Of a DNA stretch of 19,194 nucleotides, positions 1 through 8,118 are shown piece after piece; position 1 is the stretch's first letter; each line of letters starts with the position of its first letter. The stretch spans positions 1-19,194 of the forward strand of contig JAQUFI010000018.1 of NCBI GenBank assembly GCA_028684735.1, given 5' to 3'. This DNA comes from Bacilli bacterium (GTDB taxonomy: Bacteria > Bacillota_I > Bacilli_A > RF39 > UBA660). Made by a program: the position numbers and the translations under genes. The notes beneath the pieces were generated by a model. That model saw nothing but the letters and a program-made list of their open reading frames with translations. It made no database searches and was not told the origin of the DNA.

Positions 1-1041
1 AAATTAGATTATAAACTATTAAATCTTGCTATCATTTCTTTTATTGTTTTTCTAATCTATCAAGCCCGTCATTTTTGGATTGGGGCTTTTAATCTTGTTA
101 ATACAATTTTTATTCCATTTGTTTTTGCCTTTGTGGTAGCTTATGCTATACATCCAATGGTTAAGTCATTAACGAACCGAAAAATTCCTAAATCTTTAGC
201 CATTACCATTGTTCTAGCTTTGGTCCTTGGGTTATTTATTATAACCATGTTTTTAGTAGTTCCTCTTTTAGTTGAACAACTAACTAGTCTATTTAATGGT
301 ATTATTACTTTTATCATTGAACTATCTAATAAGTATGATATTAATTTTGGACCTCTACAAGACTCACTATCTAAGAGTTTTAATGATATTATTTTAAATT
401 TAGGTAAGTATGTTTCGAATGGTGCAGTTAACCTAATTGGTGTTTCACTTAGTTATATATCAACATTCATTATTTCTTTCTCTGCTTCGATTTATTTCTT
501 AATTGATTTAGATAAAATCAGATTATATATTAAAACATATTTAAAAAAGAAATCAACCAAAACATTTTATTTTGTTAGAGAATTAGATCATGCAATGAAA
601 AACTATTTGACTGGTTTTTTAAAGATTGTCTTTATTTCTTTAATTGAATATACATTGGCTTATTTAATTATCGGGCATCCTAATGCTTTATTATTAGGTT
701 TTCTAGCAGCAGTAGCATCACTAATCCCATACTTTGGAGGAATGTTTACTAGTATTATTGCTACAATTACAGCTTCTGTTATAAGCCCAGATTTATTAAT
801 AAGAACAATCATTACCTTCTTAATTTTAAGTGCTTTAGATAGTTATGTGATTAATCCATTAGTATATGGTAAGAGTAATAAGATTCATCCAATTATTGTG
901 ATTCTTTCAGTTTTTGCGGGTGGTATTTTATTTGGTATTGTTGGAATTATTATATCTTTACCAGTTGCTATTCTAATTATTAACACCCTTGATTTTTATA
1001 AAGATGATATTAAACAAAAGATTGAAGAAATAAAAGAATAA
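1..1041 (+). CDS. AI-2E family transporter (PerM/YtvI-like), 5' end outside window
   Basis: A polytopic membrane protein of the AI-2E transporter family (PF01594-type). The frame is open from the first base, so the start lies upstream and about 346 C-terminal residues are visible. The GTG at 133 is internal, because hydrophobic coding sequence precedes it. Several hydrophobic segments alternate with short charged loops. The C-terminal third has the family's most conserved stretch, with DSYVINPLVYGKS, then an IHPIIVILSVFAGG segment and a GIVGIIISLPVA helix (about 820-975). The protein ends in a short charged tail. Members are permeases or exporters of uncertain substrate; some are linked to autoinducer-2 or sodium/proton exchange, and no substrate can be assigned here. 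No T-run terminator follows directly; a weak hairpin lies at 1137-1161. Family is sure, function is not. Confidence 0.9.
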   Translation, partial: KLDYKLLNLAIISFIVFLIYQARHFWIGAFNLVNTIFIPFVFAFVVAYAIHPMVKSLTNRKIPKSLAITIVLALVLGLFIITMFLVVPLLVEQLTSLFNGIITFIIELSNKYDINFGPLQDSLSKSFNDIILNLGKYVSNGAVNLIGVSLSYISTFIISFSASIYFLIDLDKIRLYIKTYLKKKSTKTFYFVRELDHAMKNYLTGFLKIVFISLIEYTLAYLIIGHPNALLLGFLAAVASLIPYFGGMFTSIIATITASVISPDLLIRTIITFLILSALDSYVINPLVYGKSNKIHPIIVILSVFAGGILFGIVGIIISLPVAILIINTLDFYKDDIKQKIEEIKE

Positions 1042-1085
1042 ATAATTTAAAAAGATATGATTTTATTTATTTGAAGAGTTTAAGT

Positions 1086-1190
1086 TGTCAAATTTTAGTA
1101 AAGTAGACATTTAACTATTAAATTATGTCATATGTTATGACAAAAAGAAAATTTTTGTCATTTGTCAAATAACAATAATTATTATATGAT
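1086..1190 (+). promoter_or_regulatory. Promoter with TGTCA/TGACA box array upstream of small gene
   Basis: A good sigma-A-type promoter is visible: -35 TTGTCA at 1162-1167, a 17-base spacer, and -10 TATGAT at 1185-1190, 17 bases before the next start codon. Five TGTCA or TGACA pentamers lie at 1086-1090, 1126-1130, 1138-1142, 1156-1160 and 1163-1167, the last inside the -35. Two pairs form inverted repeats: TGTCAT/ATGACA (1126-1142, 5-base gap) and ATGACAAAAA/TTTTTGTCAT (1137-1161, 5-base loop). The promoter is seen directly. An operator role for the boxes is inference; the second inverted repeat could instead be a weak terminator for the upstream gene. Confidence 0.55.
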
Positions 1191-1207
1191 GTTTTCGAGG
1201 TGATAAA

Positions 1208-1384
1208 ATGTCATATATTTTAAGAAATGAAAAACTAAAGGAATTTATGGATCAATATCAACTAGATTGTGTTTCCATCATCGTTAAGATTGATCACGAT
1301 TTAAAGAAGGCTTATTATGTTATTGATGGTGAAAAGATTGTTGAAACTGATTATCAACAGATGATTGAGTTTATGAATAAGTAA
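1208..1384 (+). CDS. Small hypothetical protein, 58 aa
   Basis: A 58-codon frame starting ATG at 1208 with a good ribosome site (GAGGTGAT, ending 4-5 bases before the ATG) and its own promoter and terminator. The product is mixed and soluble-looking, with no signal peptide or membrane segment. The N-terminal half is MSYILRNEKLKEFMDQYQLD and the C-terminal half has alternating beta-like residues (SIIVKIDHDLKKAYYVIDGE) ending MIEFMNK. I do not recognise the family. The stop codon lies inside the 5' arm of a strong terminator, so it is a tightly bounded monocistronic unit. Independent signals make it a likely real gene despite its size. It sits between a membrane transporter and the synthetase operon and shows no functional link to either. 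Confidence 0.75.
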   Translation: MSYILRNEKLKEFMDQYQLDCVSIIVKIDHDLKKAYYVIDGEKIVETDYQQMIEFMNK

Positions 1385-1408
1385 AAGGCAAACCTTTTAC
1401 TTATTTTT
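1376..1408 (+). terminator. Rho-independent terminator of the 58-aa gene
   Basis: A perfect 13-base stem, AATAAGTAAAAGG (1376-1388) with CCTTTTACTTATT (1393-1405), closes a CAAA loop and runs into a T-rich tail. The gene's TAA stop (1382-1384) is part of the left arm. The hairpin separates this gene from the T-box operon. Confidence 0.85.
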
Positions 1409-1417
1409 ATAAATAAC

Positions 1418-1446
1418 TTGACTATTATCAAAATAAAATATATACT
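1418..1446 (+). promoter_or_regulatory. Promoter of the hisS-asnS-aspS operon
   Basis: -35 TTGACT (1418-1423), a 17-base spacer and -10 TATACT (1441-1446) sit just before the T-box leader, predicting a start near 1453. Spacing and both hexamers fit a housekeeping sigma factor. Confidence 0.65.
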
Positions 1447-1459
1447 TTATATATATTTA

Positions 1460-1648
1460 TTATTGATTTTGAGGAGTATTTATATTGGGATTGATAGAGA
1501 AAATGTGGTTGGTGAAAACATTATGAAGAATATAAAGAAGACACTTAATTATAATAATCGTGATTCGCGTTAAGAATTTGAGTGTATAGCTAGTCTATAA
1601 AATAAGGTGGTACCGCGAATATATTCGCCCTTATATTAGACTTTTTTT
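1460..1648 (+). promoter_or_regulatory. T-box riboswitch leader, His and/or Asp specific
   Basis: A T-box leader senses uncharged tRNA and controls termination ahead of the synthetase genes. The conserved T-box AAGGTGGTACCGCG is at 1604-1617. A terminator follows: GCGAAT/ATTCGC hairpin (1615-1628), extended outward by AATAAGG with CCTTAT and by AGTCT (1592-1596) with AGACT (1638-1642), then seven Ts (1642-1648). Upstream, the AGTA-like 5' specifier-loop motif (GGAGTATT, 1473-1480) and a stem I apical hairpin AATGT/ACATT around GGTTGGTG are visible. The candidate specifier is in GAAGACACTTAA at 1537-1548: GAC (Asp) 1540-1542 and CAC (His) 1542-1544 overlap by one base. Which codon is read cannot be decided without folding stem I. 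Confidence 0.88.
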
Positions 1649-1668
1649 CATATCTAGGAGGTATAAAG

Positions 1669-1704
1669 ATGAATAATTGGAGAATGAAACGGCATCGAAT
1701 TTAA
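1669..1704 (+). CDS. 11-codon mini-ORF between T-box and hisS
   Basis: ATG at 1669 lies 7 bases after a full AGGAGG (1656-1661) directly downstream of the T-box terminator. The frame reads MNNWRMKRHRI and stops at TAA 1702-1704. hisS starts 29 bases later with its own ribosome site. The peptide is basic and contains one His codon (CAT). It could be a short leader peptide that couples ribosome traffic to hisS, or a chance frame beside a misplaced ribosome site. The strength and spacing of the site favour translation; function is unknown. Confidence 0.4.
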   Translation: MNNWRMKRHRI

Positions 1705-1733
1705 TATTAGATAAAAAAGAAGGAGGAGAAAGA

Positions 1734-3005
1734 ATGATACAAAAACCAAAAGGAACTTATGATATATATGGAGGAGAAAAAGCAAAAAAACTTCTTTATA
1801 TTGAAAACTTATTAGTAACATTAATGCAAAAATATAATTACGAATACTTTAGAACACCTATTTTTGAAGCGAGTGAATTATTTCACCGTGGAGTCGGGGA
1901 AACAACAGATATTGTTTCAAAAGAAACCTATGACTTTAAAGATCGTGGCGATCGGATGATGACTTTAAGACCAGAGGGTACAGCTGGTGTCGTTAGAAGT
2001 TATATTGAGAATAAATTATATGGTGGAGTTATGCCTCTTAAAACTTGGTATTATGGACCTATGTATCGCTATGAAAGACCACAATCGGGTCGCTTTAGAG
2101 AGTTTTACCAATTTGGAATTGAAGTCTTTGGAACTAATGATCCAATGACCGATGCGGAAATTATTAGTATTGCCGTTAATTTTTATAAATTACTTGGCTT
2201 AAAGGGAATAAAAGTTAATATTAATTCATTAGGAGATAATGAATCAAGAGAAACTTATCGTCAAGCTTTAGTTGAATATCTAGAACCATATATCGATGAG
2301 TTATGTGAAGATTGTAAAGATCGTTATACTAAGAACCCATTAAGAATTCTAGATTGTAAAGTGGATAAAGATACAGATATTTTAAAAAACATTCCTAAAA
2401 CAATTGATTATTTAAATGAAGATAGTAAAGCACATTTTGAAGCAGTTCAAGCATATTTAAAGGAACTGCAAATTGAATTTGTTATCAATCCTTCGATTGT
2501 AAGAGGATTGGATTATTATACTCATACTGTTTTTGAAGTTGAAGCTAATGTTGAAGGATTTGGTAGTCAAAATGTTTTATGTGGTGGTGGAAGATATAAT
2601 AATTTAGTTGAAACAATGGATGGACCATCAACACCTGGAGTTGGATTTGCGATGGGGTTGGAAAGACTTTTAACTGCTTTAGAATTTGAAAAAATTGAAT
2701 TGGATTACGATAAGGGAATTGATTTATATGTTATCCCAATGAGTGAAAGTGAAAAATTAAAAGCTATTACCGTAACACAATTTTTACGTCTAAATGGTTT
2801 TAGTGCTGAAATTGACTATATGAGTCGTAATTTAAAAAATAATTTTAAACAAGCTGATCGTTTAAATAGTAAGTTTGTTGTTATTATTGGAAATGAAGAA
2901 GTAGAAACAGGTATTTTAACGATTAAAAACAATGAAACAAAAGAAGAATATAAAGTTAAACTTGATGAAATTATCGATTTTATGGATAAAATGTTAGGAG
3001 AATAA
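1734..3005 (+). CDS. hisS: Histidyl-tRNA synthetase (HisRS)
   Basis: Class II synthetase that charges tRNA-His with histidine using ATP in the cytoplasm. The ATG at 1734 is chosen because GGAGGAG ends a few bases upstream and the product then begins MIQKPKGTYD, the normal HisRS N-terminus; an upstream in-frame TTG at 1677 adds 19 atypical residues. The protein is 423 aa, the usual bacterial length. Visible motifs: TLRPEGTAG (about 77-85), motif 2 YRYERPQSGRFREFYQFGIE (about 111-130), the histidine-binding VRGLDYYTHTVFE (about 256-268), GGGRYNNL, and motif 3 GVGFAMGLERLL (about 302-313). The C-terminal anticodon-binding domain covers about 328-423. First main gene of a T-box-controlled operon; asnS begins one base after its stop. 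Confidence 0.97.
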   Translation: MIQKPKGTYDIYGGEKAKKLLYIENLLVTLMQKYNYEYFRTPIFEASELFHRGVGETTDIVSKETYDFKDRGDRMMTLRPEGTAGVVRSYIENKLYGGVMPLKTWYYGPMYRYERPQSGRFREFYQFGIEVFGTNDPMTDAEIISIAVNFYKLLGLKGIKVNINSLGDNESRETYRQALVEYLEPYIDELCEDCKDRYTKNPLRILDCKVDKDTDILKNIPKTIDYLNEDSKAHFEAVQAYLKELQIEFVINPSIVRGLDYYTHTVFEVEANVEGFGSQNVLCGGGRYNNLVETMDGPSTPGVGFAMGLERLLTALEFEKIELDYDKGIDLYVIPMSESEKLKAITVTQFLRLNGFSAEIDYMSRNLKNNFKQADRLNSKFVVIIGNEEVETGILTIKNNETKEEYKVKLDEIIDFMDKMLGE

Positions 3006-3006
3006 C

Positions 3007-4401
3007 ATGCCAAAAATATTAGAGTTAAAAACAGTTTTAAATAATTATAAAGAATATCTTGAACAAGAAGTTACTTTAGCAGGTTGGGTAAGAAATCATC
3101 GTAAACAAAAAAATATTGCTTTTATTGATTTTTATGATGGTAGTATTTTTGATAGTGTTCAAATAGTATATAATGAAACTCATCCTAATTTTGAAGAGTT
3201 AAATAAAATTCATATTGGGTCTTCAATTAAAGTTACAGGAAAATTAATTAAATCATTTGGTTCTGAACAAGATTATGAAGTAGAAGCAACCGAGATTACC
3301 TTATTAGGAGATTGCCCAGAAGATTATCCGATTCAACCGCAACGATATCCAAGGGAATATCTAAGGGAACAAGCTTATCTTCGACCACGAACTAAATTAT
3401 TTCAAGCTATCTTTAGAATTAGAAATATCACAACCATGGCCATTCATTCTTATTTTCAAAATGAAGGATATATTTATACTCATACACCATTAATTACTTC
3501 AAATGATGGTGAAGGAGCAGGGGAAATGTTTAGAGTAACAACTCTTGATTTAAATAAAATTCCTTTAACAGATAAGAAAGAGATTGATTATCAGGAAGAT
3601 TTCTTTTCAAAGAAGGTTGGATTAACAGTTACTGGTCAGTTACAAGCTGAGGCTTTTGCCTTAGCTTATCGAAAAGTATATACTTTTGGTCCTACTTTTA
3701 GAGCTGAAAAATCAAATACGAAAATTCACGCAGCAGAGTTTTGGATGATTGAACCAGAAATTGCTTTTTGTGATTTGAATGACTTACTAAAAATTCAAGA
3801 AGAATTTTTAAAGTATGTCATCGATTATGTTTTAGTAAATGCTCCAAAAGAAATGGAATTTTTAGACAAGTTTGTTGAAAAAGGTTTAATAGAACGTCTA
3901 AAGACAATTGTGAAAGATAAATTTAATCAAGTAACTTATAAAGAGGCAATCGAAATATTAAAGAAAGCTAATCTTGAATTTGAATTCAAACCAGAATATG
4001 GTGAAGATATTGCCAAAGAACATGAGAAGTATTTAACAGAAACTTATTTTAAAACACCTGTTTTTATAACTAATTGGCCGAAAGAAATCAAAGCTTTTTA
4101 TATGAAGTTAGATGACAATAATGAAACAGTGGCTGCTGTTGATTTAATTGTTGCTAAAGCAGGAGAACTAATGGGTGGTAGTCAAAGAGAAGAAGATTAT
4201 CACAAATTAGTTCAAAGAATGGAAGAATTAGATATTAAAGAAGAGGGGATGGAGTGGTATCTTAATCTTCGAAAATATGGAGGATGTATTCATTCAGGAT
4301 TTGGTTTAGGCTTTGAAAGGCTATTAATCTTTTTAACCGGTATGGATAATATTAGAGATGTAATCCCATTTGCTAGAACTTATGGGAATTGTGATTTTTA
4401 G
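3007..4401 (+). CDS. asnS: Asparaginyl-tRNA synthetase (AsnRS)
   Basis: Class IIb synthetase that charges tRNA-Asn directly with asparagine. The 464-aa length is typical. The N-terminal OB-fold anticodon-binding domain is seen at about 22-105 (AGWVRNHRKQKNIAFIDFYDGS). The catalytic core has TSNDGEGAGEMF (about 164-175), motif 2 FRAEKSNTKIHAAEFWMIEP (about 231-250), the AsnRS-typical MGGSQREEDY, and motif 3 GFGLGFERLLIF near the C-terminus, followed by MDNIRDVIPFART. The HAAEFWMIEPE pattern separates it from AspRS. The ATG follows the hisS stop by one base and its ribosome site (AGGAG) is inside the hisS 3' end, so translation is probably coupled. Its presence argues that the cell need not make Asn-tRNA by amidation. 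Confidence 0.96.
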   Translation: MPKILELKTVLNNYKEYLEQEVTLAGWVRNHRKQKNIAFIDFYDGSIFDSVQIVYNETHPNFEELNKIHIGSSIKVTGKLIKSFGSEQDYEVEATEITLLGDCPEDYPIQPQRYPREYLREQAYLRPRTKLFQAIFRIRNITTMAIHSYFQNEGYIYTHTPLITSNDGEGAGEMFRVTTLDLNKIPLTDKKEIDYQEDFFSKKVGLTVTGQLQAEAFALAYRKVYTFGPTFRAEKSNTKIHAAEFWMIEPEIAFCDLNDLLKIQEEFLKYVIDYVLVNAPKEMEFLDKFVEKGLIERLKTIVKDKFNQVTYKEAIEILKKANLEFEFKPEYGEDIAKEHEKYLTETYFKTPVFITNWPKEIKAFYMKLDDNNETVAAVDLIVAKAGELMGGSQREEDYHKLVQRMEELDIKEEGMEWYLNLRKYGGCIHSGFGLGFERLLIFLTGMDNIRDVIPFARTYGNCDF

Positions 4402-4409
4402 GAGGATTT

Positions 4410-6152
4410 ATGAAACAAATATTTAATACTAACTTAAATCTTAATCATGTTGGTGAATTAGTTAATTTAAAAGGTTGGGTAGCTAAAACAAGAAATCTAG
4501 GTGGATTAATTTTTATTGATTTAAGAGATCGTAGTGGGATTATTCAATTAGTTATTAAACCTGAAAATGAATATTATGAATTAGCTCAAACCTTAAAAAA
4601 TGAATATGTTATTGAGATTGATGGAATGGTTACTGAAAGAGAAAGTAAAAATAAACATCTAGTTACTGGTGAGATTGAGATTGCAGTTGGAAAATTAGTT
4701 GTCTTAAATACTTCTTCAGAAACACCATTTGAAATTACAGATGATAGTAATGCTTTAGAAGATACGAAACTTAAATATCGTTATTTAGATTTAAGAAGAA
4801 GTAATCTAAAAAATAATATTATCCAAAGGCATAAAATTACATCCTCAGTAAGAGAATATTTAAATAGTTGTGATTTTATTGAAATTGAAACACCTATTTT
4901 ATGTAAGTCAACTCCGGAAGGAGCGAGAGATTATCTAGTTCCATCAAGAGTCTCAAATGGTCGTTTTTATGCATTACCTCAATCTCCTCAAATATTTAAA
5001 CAATTGTTGATGGTTTCAGGTTTTGAACGTTATTATCAAATCGCCAGATGTTTTAGAGATGAGGATTTGAGGGCAGACCGTCAACCAGAATTTACTCAAA
5101 TCGATATGGAGATGAGTTTTATAGATGAAATTGATATTCAAAATATTGTTGAAGGAATGATGGTTAAAGTTTTTAAGGATATTAAAAAAATAGAACTTAA
5201 GGTTCCATTTGAACGAATGACCTATGACGATGCGATGAATATCTATGGTAGTGATAAACCAGATACTCGTTTTGATATGAAAATTCAAGATATTACTGAT
5301 ATCTTTAGTAATTCTGATTTTAGTTTATTTAAGCAAGTAATCGATAGTAGTGGAATTATTAACTGTCTAGTAGTAAAAGATGGTGCTGATAAATATTCAA
5401 GAAAAGATATCGATGTTTTAACTGAATATGTTAAAAAATATCAAGCCAACAACCTTTTATGGCTTAAATACAATCAAGATTTTACAGGAAGTATTATTAA
5501 GTATCTAAGCGATGAAGAATTAAATATCTTTAAAAACCGATTAGATATTAGAGAAAATGATTTGATTTTGATTGTTGCTGATAAAACTAAAATAGTAAAA
5601 AATAGTTTAGGTAATTTAAGATTAAAATTAGGTCATGATCTTAATTTAATCGACGAAAGTAAATATAATTTTCTATGGGTAATTGATTTTCCTCTATTTG
5701 AATACAGTGAAGAGGATAATCGCTATTATGCTTGTCATCATCCATTTACATCTCCAAAGGATAATGATATTGACAAATTAATTAGTAATCCAGGTAATTG
5801 TTATGCCAAAGCCTATGACATTGTTTTAAATGGATATGAAGTAGGTGGAGGAAGTATTCGAATTCATAAAAGTGATATTCAAGCTAAAATGTTTAAAGCT
5901 TTAGGTTTTACAGAAGAAGAAGCTCAATTAAAATTTGGATTCTTATTAAATGCTTTTAAATATGGAACGCCACCTCATGGGGGAATTGCTTTAGGATTAG
6001 AAAGATTAGTTATGTTATTATGTAATACTGATAATATCAAAGATGTAGTTGCTTTTCCTAAAACAGCTAGTGCCTCTTGTTTAATGACAGAAGCTCCAAA
6101 TATTGTTTCTAAAGAACAATTAGATGAACTAGGTATTAGCTTAATTAAATAA
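4410..6152 (+). CDS. aspS: Aspartyl-tRNA synthetase (AspRS, bacterial type)
   Basis: Class IIb enzyme that charges tRNA-Asp with aspartate. At 580 aa it is the long bacterial form: OB-fold anticodon domain (about 15-105), catalytic core split by the bacteria-specific GAD-type insertion (about 290-410), then the rest of the core. Motifs: TPEGARDYLVPSR (about 168-180), QSPQIFKQLLM (about 191-201), motif 2 ARCFRDEDLRADRQPEFTQI (about 212-231), GGGSIRIH (about 479-486) and motif 3 GIALGLERLVML (about 525-536). Leu in KTRNLGGLIF and Lys in RESKNK resemble tRNA-Asp-discriminating AspRS, as far as I recall those determinants, and agree with a dedicated asnS. The asnS TAG stop overlaps its TAGGAGG ribosome site, 8 bases before the ATG. 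Confidence 0.97.
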   Translation: MKQIFNTNLNLNHVGELVNLKGWVAKTRNLGGLIFIDLRDRSGIIQLVIKPENEYYELAQTLKNEYVIEIDGMVTERESKNKHLVTGEIEIAVGKLVVLNTSSETPFEITDDSNALEDTKLKYRYLDLRRSNLKNNIIQRHKITSSVREYLNSCDFIEIETPILCKSTPEGARDYLVPSRVSNGRFYALPQSPQIFKQLLMVSGFERYYQIARCFRDEDLRADRQPEFTQIDMEMSFIDEIDIQNIVEGMMVKVFKDIKKIELKVPFERMTYDDAMNIYGSDKPDTRFDMKIQDITDIFSNSDFSLFKQVIDSSGIINCLVVKDGADKYSRKDIDVLTEYVKKYQANNLLWLKYNQDFTGSIIKYLSDEELNIFKNRLDIRENDLILIVADKTKIVKNSLGNLRLKLGHDLNLIDESKYNFLWVIDFPLFEYSEEDNRYYACHHPFTSPKDNDIDKLISNPGNCYAKAYDIVLNGYEVGGGSIRIHKSDIQAKMFKALGFTEEEAQLKFGFLLNAFKYGTPPHGGIALGLERLVMLLCNTDNIKDVVAFPKTASASCLMTEAPNIVSKEQLDELGISLIK

Positions 6153-6156
6153 AACA

Positions 6157-6183
6157 AAAAGGAATGGATTATCCATTCCTTTT
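6157..6183. terminator. Bidirectional terminator between aspS and arylsulfotransferase gene
   Basis: AAAAGGAATGGA (6157-6168) pairs with TCCATTCCTTTT (6172-6183) around a TTA loop. T-rich tails exist on both strands (TTTTATCTTT on plus; TTTTTGTTTT on minus). It ends the plus-strand synthetase operon and the convergent minus-strand unit, whose stop is at 6188. Confidence 0.85.
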
Positions 6184-6187
6184 ATCT

Positions 6188-8110
6188 TTAAAAAATAACA
6201 TATTTATTAAAAGTATATATTGTCCCATTTATTTTAATATAAATATAATATTTTCCACTAAGACCTTCATCATTAATATATTTAGTAATATTAAGACCAT
6301 TTTTAATTTCTTCTTCATTAAAGATATCAATACACATCGCCGTATATGGTCTTTTAGCAATAATAACATTATAGGTTTTTTTATCAAAGAGGTTATCTAA
6401 GATGATTTGAACCTCATCTGTTTGTTTAAAGATTCCATTAACGACTAAGCGATCAGATTCTTTAAAGACATTTAAGTTATATTTATCTTTAATTCCATTA
6501 GCTTCTTTTTTCAAAAATAATAACTTATTGTCATTCGTTGGTGTTATTCCTAAACTACCTAATCGTTTACCAATACCTGGTGTATATTCGTCATTCGCAT
6601 ATAAGTTTAACTTTTCAGTTCGGTAATAATGACCAGGTAAATTAAGTTCATAGATAACTTCATTATTTAAAACTTCAACAGTGATACTATTTAAACGACT
6701 ACCTTCACTAAAAGCAGCAGGAGTATTAGAAGTATGTCCGTCGATTTCACCATGACCACCAGAATGAATTAAATAATGATTCGCTTTAAGATAATCGACA
6801 TCTGAGATATAAGGTGAATAATATTTTGAACCTCTATTTTTACCGTATTCCCATTCTTGAGATATGGTCATATTATTAGTATTAATTTTATAAATAACCC
6901 CTCGACTATAATTGTCATCAGCACTAATAAATTTTTCTTCTATTTTAGAACGATTATTACCATTATCAAAGATAAAGACATTACCATTTGGTAGAATCAT
7001 GGCTGCGTGTTGAGCCCATTGCCATTCTAAATTATTAGTAGGTGTGAAGAAGTACTTATGCATCTCTTCACTCCAAGTTGTCTTATCACCAATAATCCAA
7101 TTTAATTTTAAGGTATCATAATTGATATTAATAACGGCATCTTTATGTCTTCCTGATAGGGTTATTGAATTGGTTATTTCATCATACCAAACAGAATTGT
7201 TGTGAAACCAATCGTATTTAGTTGCATAAGGACTTAATCCTTCATCCGTTGGTAAGATATCTTTTAAATCAATTTCTTTAACGATTTTACCCGTTTTACG
7301 ATCAATTTCTACAATATAATCTTCAACAGTATGATCGATAAAATTATTTGAAGCGACTAAGAGATTACCATCTTTCATTTCATAGACATCATGGTGATAA
7401 CCACCAGGTAGGGTATATTCAAAATAAACTTTACCTAATAGATCCATTTCAATTAAACCAACTGTATAATAAGGAGGATTGATTAAACGGTCACTACTTA
7501 ACATGATATGCCCATTATTTAAACGCTTTATGTCCCAGGCATAATTATTAGTCGTATACCATCTAACATCACCATTGACATCATAAGCAGCTGTATAACC
7601 ACTTGAAGATGGAGTAACAAAATATAATTCATTATTTAGTTTATTTTTCTTGGCTTTGACATTCTCAGGTAGTATAAAATCATCAGGTAATGGTTCTGTT
7701 TTTATATAAATAGGGTAATCAACTTCATTAACAGTAATAATGACTTCATTGTTTGTATCTGGATATAAACCATATATTGGTAAGACATGAATATTGGTTG
7801 TCTTAAATGTATTAGTATAAGTTGTATGTTCATCTTTACCTTTAATAGTTACCATAGGATTAGTAAAGTCATTGGTTTCAAAAATAACTAGGGCTGATAA
7901 AGGTGATATTTGGTAGGGATTAACAATTATTTTAGGTTCTAATACAGAATACGAAGTATCTTTTAAGAATTCTTTTTCTAAAGCTAATTGTGTTTCAAAA
8001 ATATCTTTCTTTTTTTCAATTAGAACTACTTTATCAATATTTTTATAAATAACAATTGATAAGAGACAAGCCACAACAATTAAAACTATTAATTTATATT
8101 TTGTTTTCAT
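6188..8110 (-). CDS. Arylsulfate sulfotransferase (AssT-like), membrane-anchored
   Basis: PAPS-independent arylsulfotransferase family (PF05935-type): moves sulfate from a phenolic sulfate ester to another phenol via a sulfated histidine. Length is 640 aa. Residues 7-23 form one hydrophobic segment after a Lys-rich start, so the enzyme is probably anchored outside the cell; VVAC at 12-15 resembles a lipobox but the hydrophobic stretch continues past it. An N-terminal beta domain (about 55-140) precedes a propeller-like domain. Candidate catalytic residues match E. coli AssT in order: His in GGYHHDVYE (239/240), His303 and Asn305 in DWFHNNSVW, Arg321 in SGRHKD (18 after the His, the same spacing as His356-Arg374), and His368 in WAQHAAM. 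The ATG at 8110 follows TAGGAGG and lies 8 bases after the def stop, so the two genes are co-transcribed. Family clear; substrate unknown. Confidence 0.9.
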   Translation of the reverse strand: MKTKYKLIVLIVVACLLSIVIYKNIDKVVLIEKKKDIFETQLALEKEFLKDTSYSVLEPKIIVNPYQISPLSALVIFETNDFTNPMVTIKGKDEHTTYTNTFKTTNIHVLPIYGLYPDTNNEVIITVNEVDYPIYIKTEPLPDDFILPENVKAKKNKLNNELYFVTPSSSGYTAAYDVNGDVRWYTTNNYAWDIKRLNNGHIMLSSDRLINPPYYTVGLIEMDLLGKVYFEYTLPGGYHHDVYEMKDGNLLVASNNFIDHTVEDYIVEIDRKTGKIVKEIDLKDILPTDEGLSPYATKYDWFHNNSVWYDEITNSITLSGRHKDAVININYDTLKLNWIIGDKTTWSEEMHKYFFTPTNNLEWQWAQHAAMILPNGNVFIFDNGNNRSKIEEKFISADDNYSRGVIYKINTNNMTISQEWEYGKNRGSKYYSPYISDVDYLKANHYLIHSGGHGEIDGHTSNTPAAFSEGSRLNSITVEVLNNEVIYELNLPGHYYRTEKLNLYANDEYTPGIGKRLGSLGITPTNDNKLLFLKKEANGIKDKYNLNVFKESDRLVVNGIFKQTDEVQIILDNLFDKKTYNVIIAKRPYTAMCIDIFNEEEIKNGLNITKYINDEGLSGKYYIYIKINGTIYTFNKYVIF

Positions 8111-8118
8111 AATTCCTC

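Noticed and set aside
1677..1733. TTG at 1677 as the hisS start
   Set aside because: It lacks a ribosome site at the right distance and adds 19 residues unlike any HisRS; ATG 1734 has GGAGGAG and the normal N-terminus.
6164..6400. Plus-strand 78-codon frame after aspS
   Set aside because: It overlaps the terminator and runs antisense to the clearly coding arylsulfotransferase gene.
8066..8110. Lipoprotein signal (VVAC) in the arylsulfotransferase
   Set aside because: The hydrophobic segment before the Cys is very short and continues after it, which fits a signal anchor better than a lipobox.
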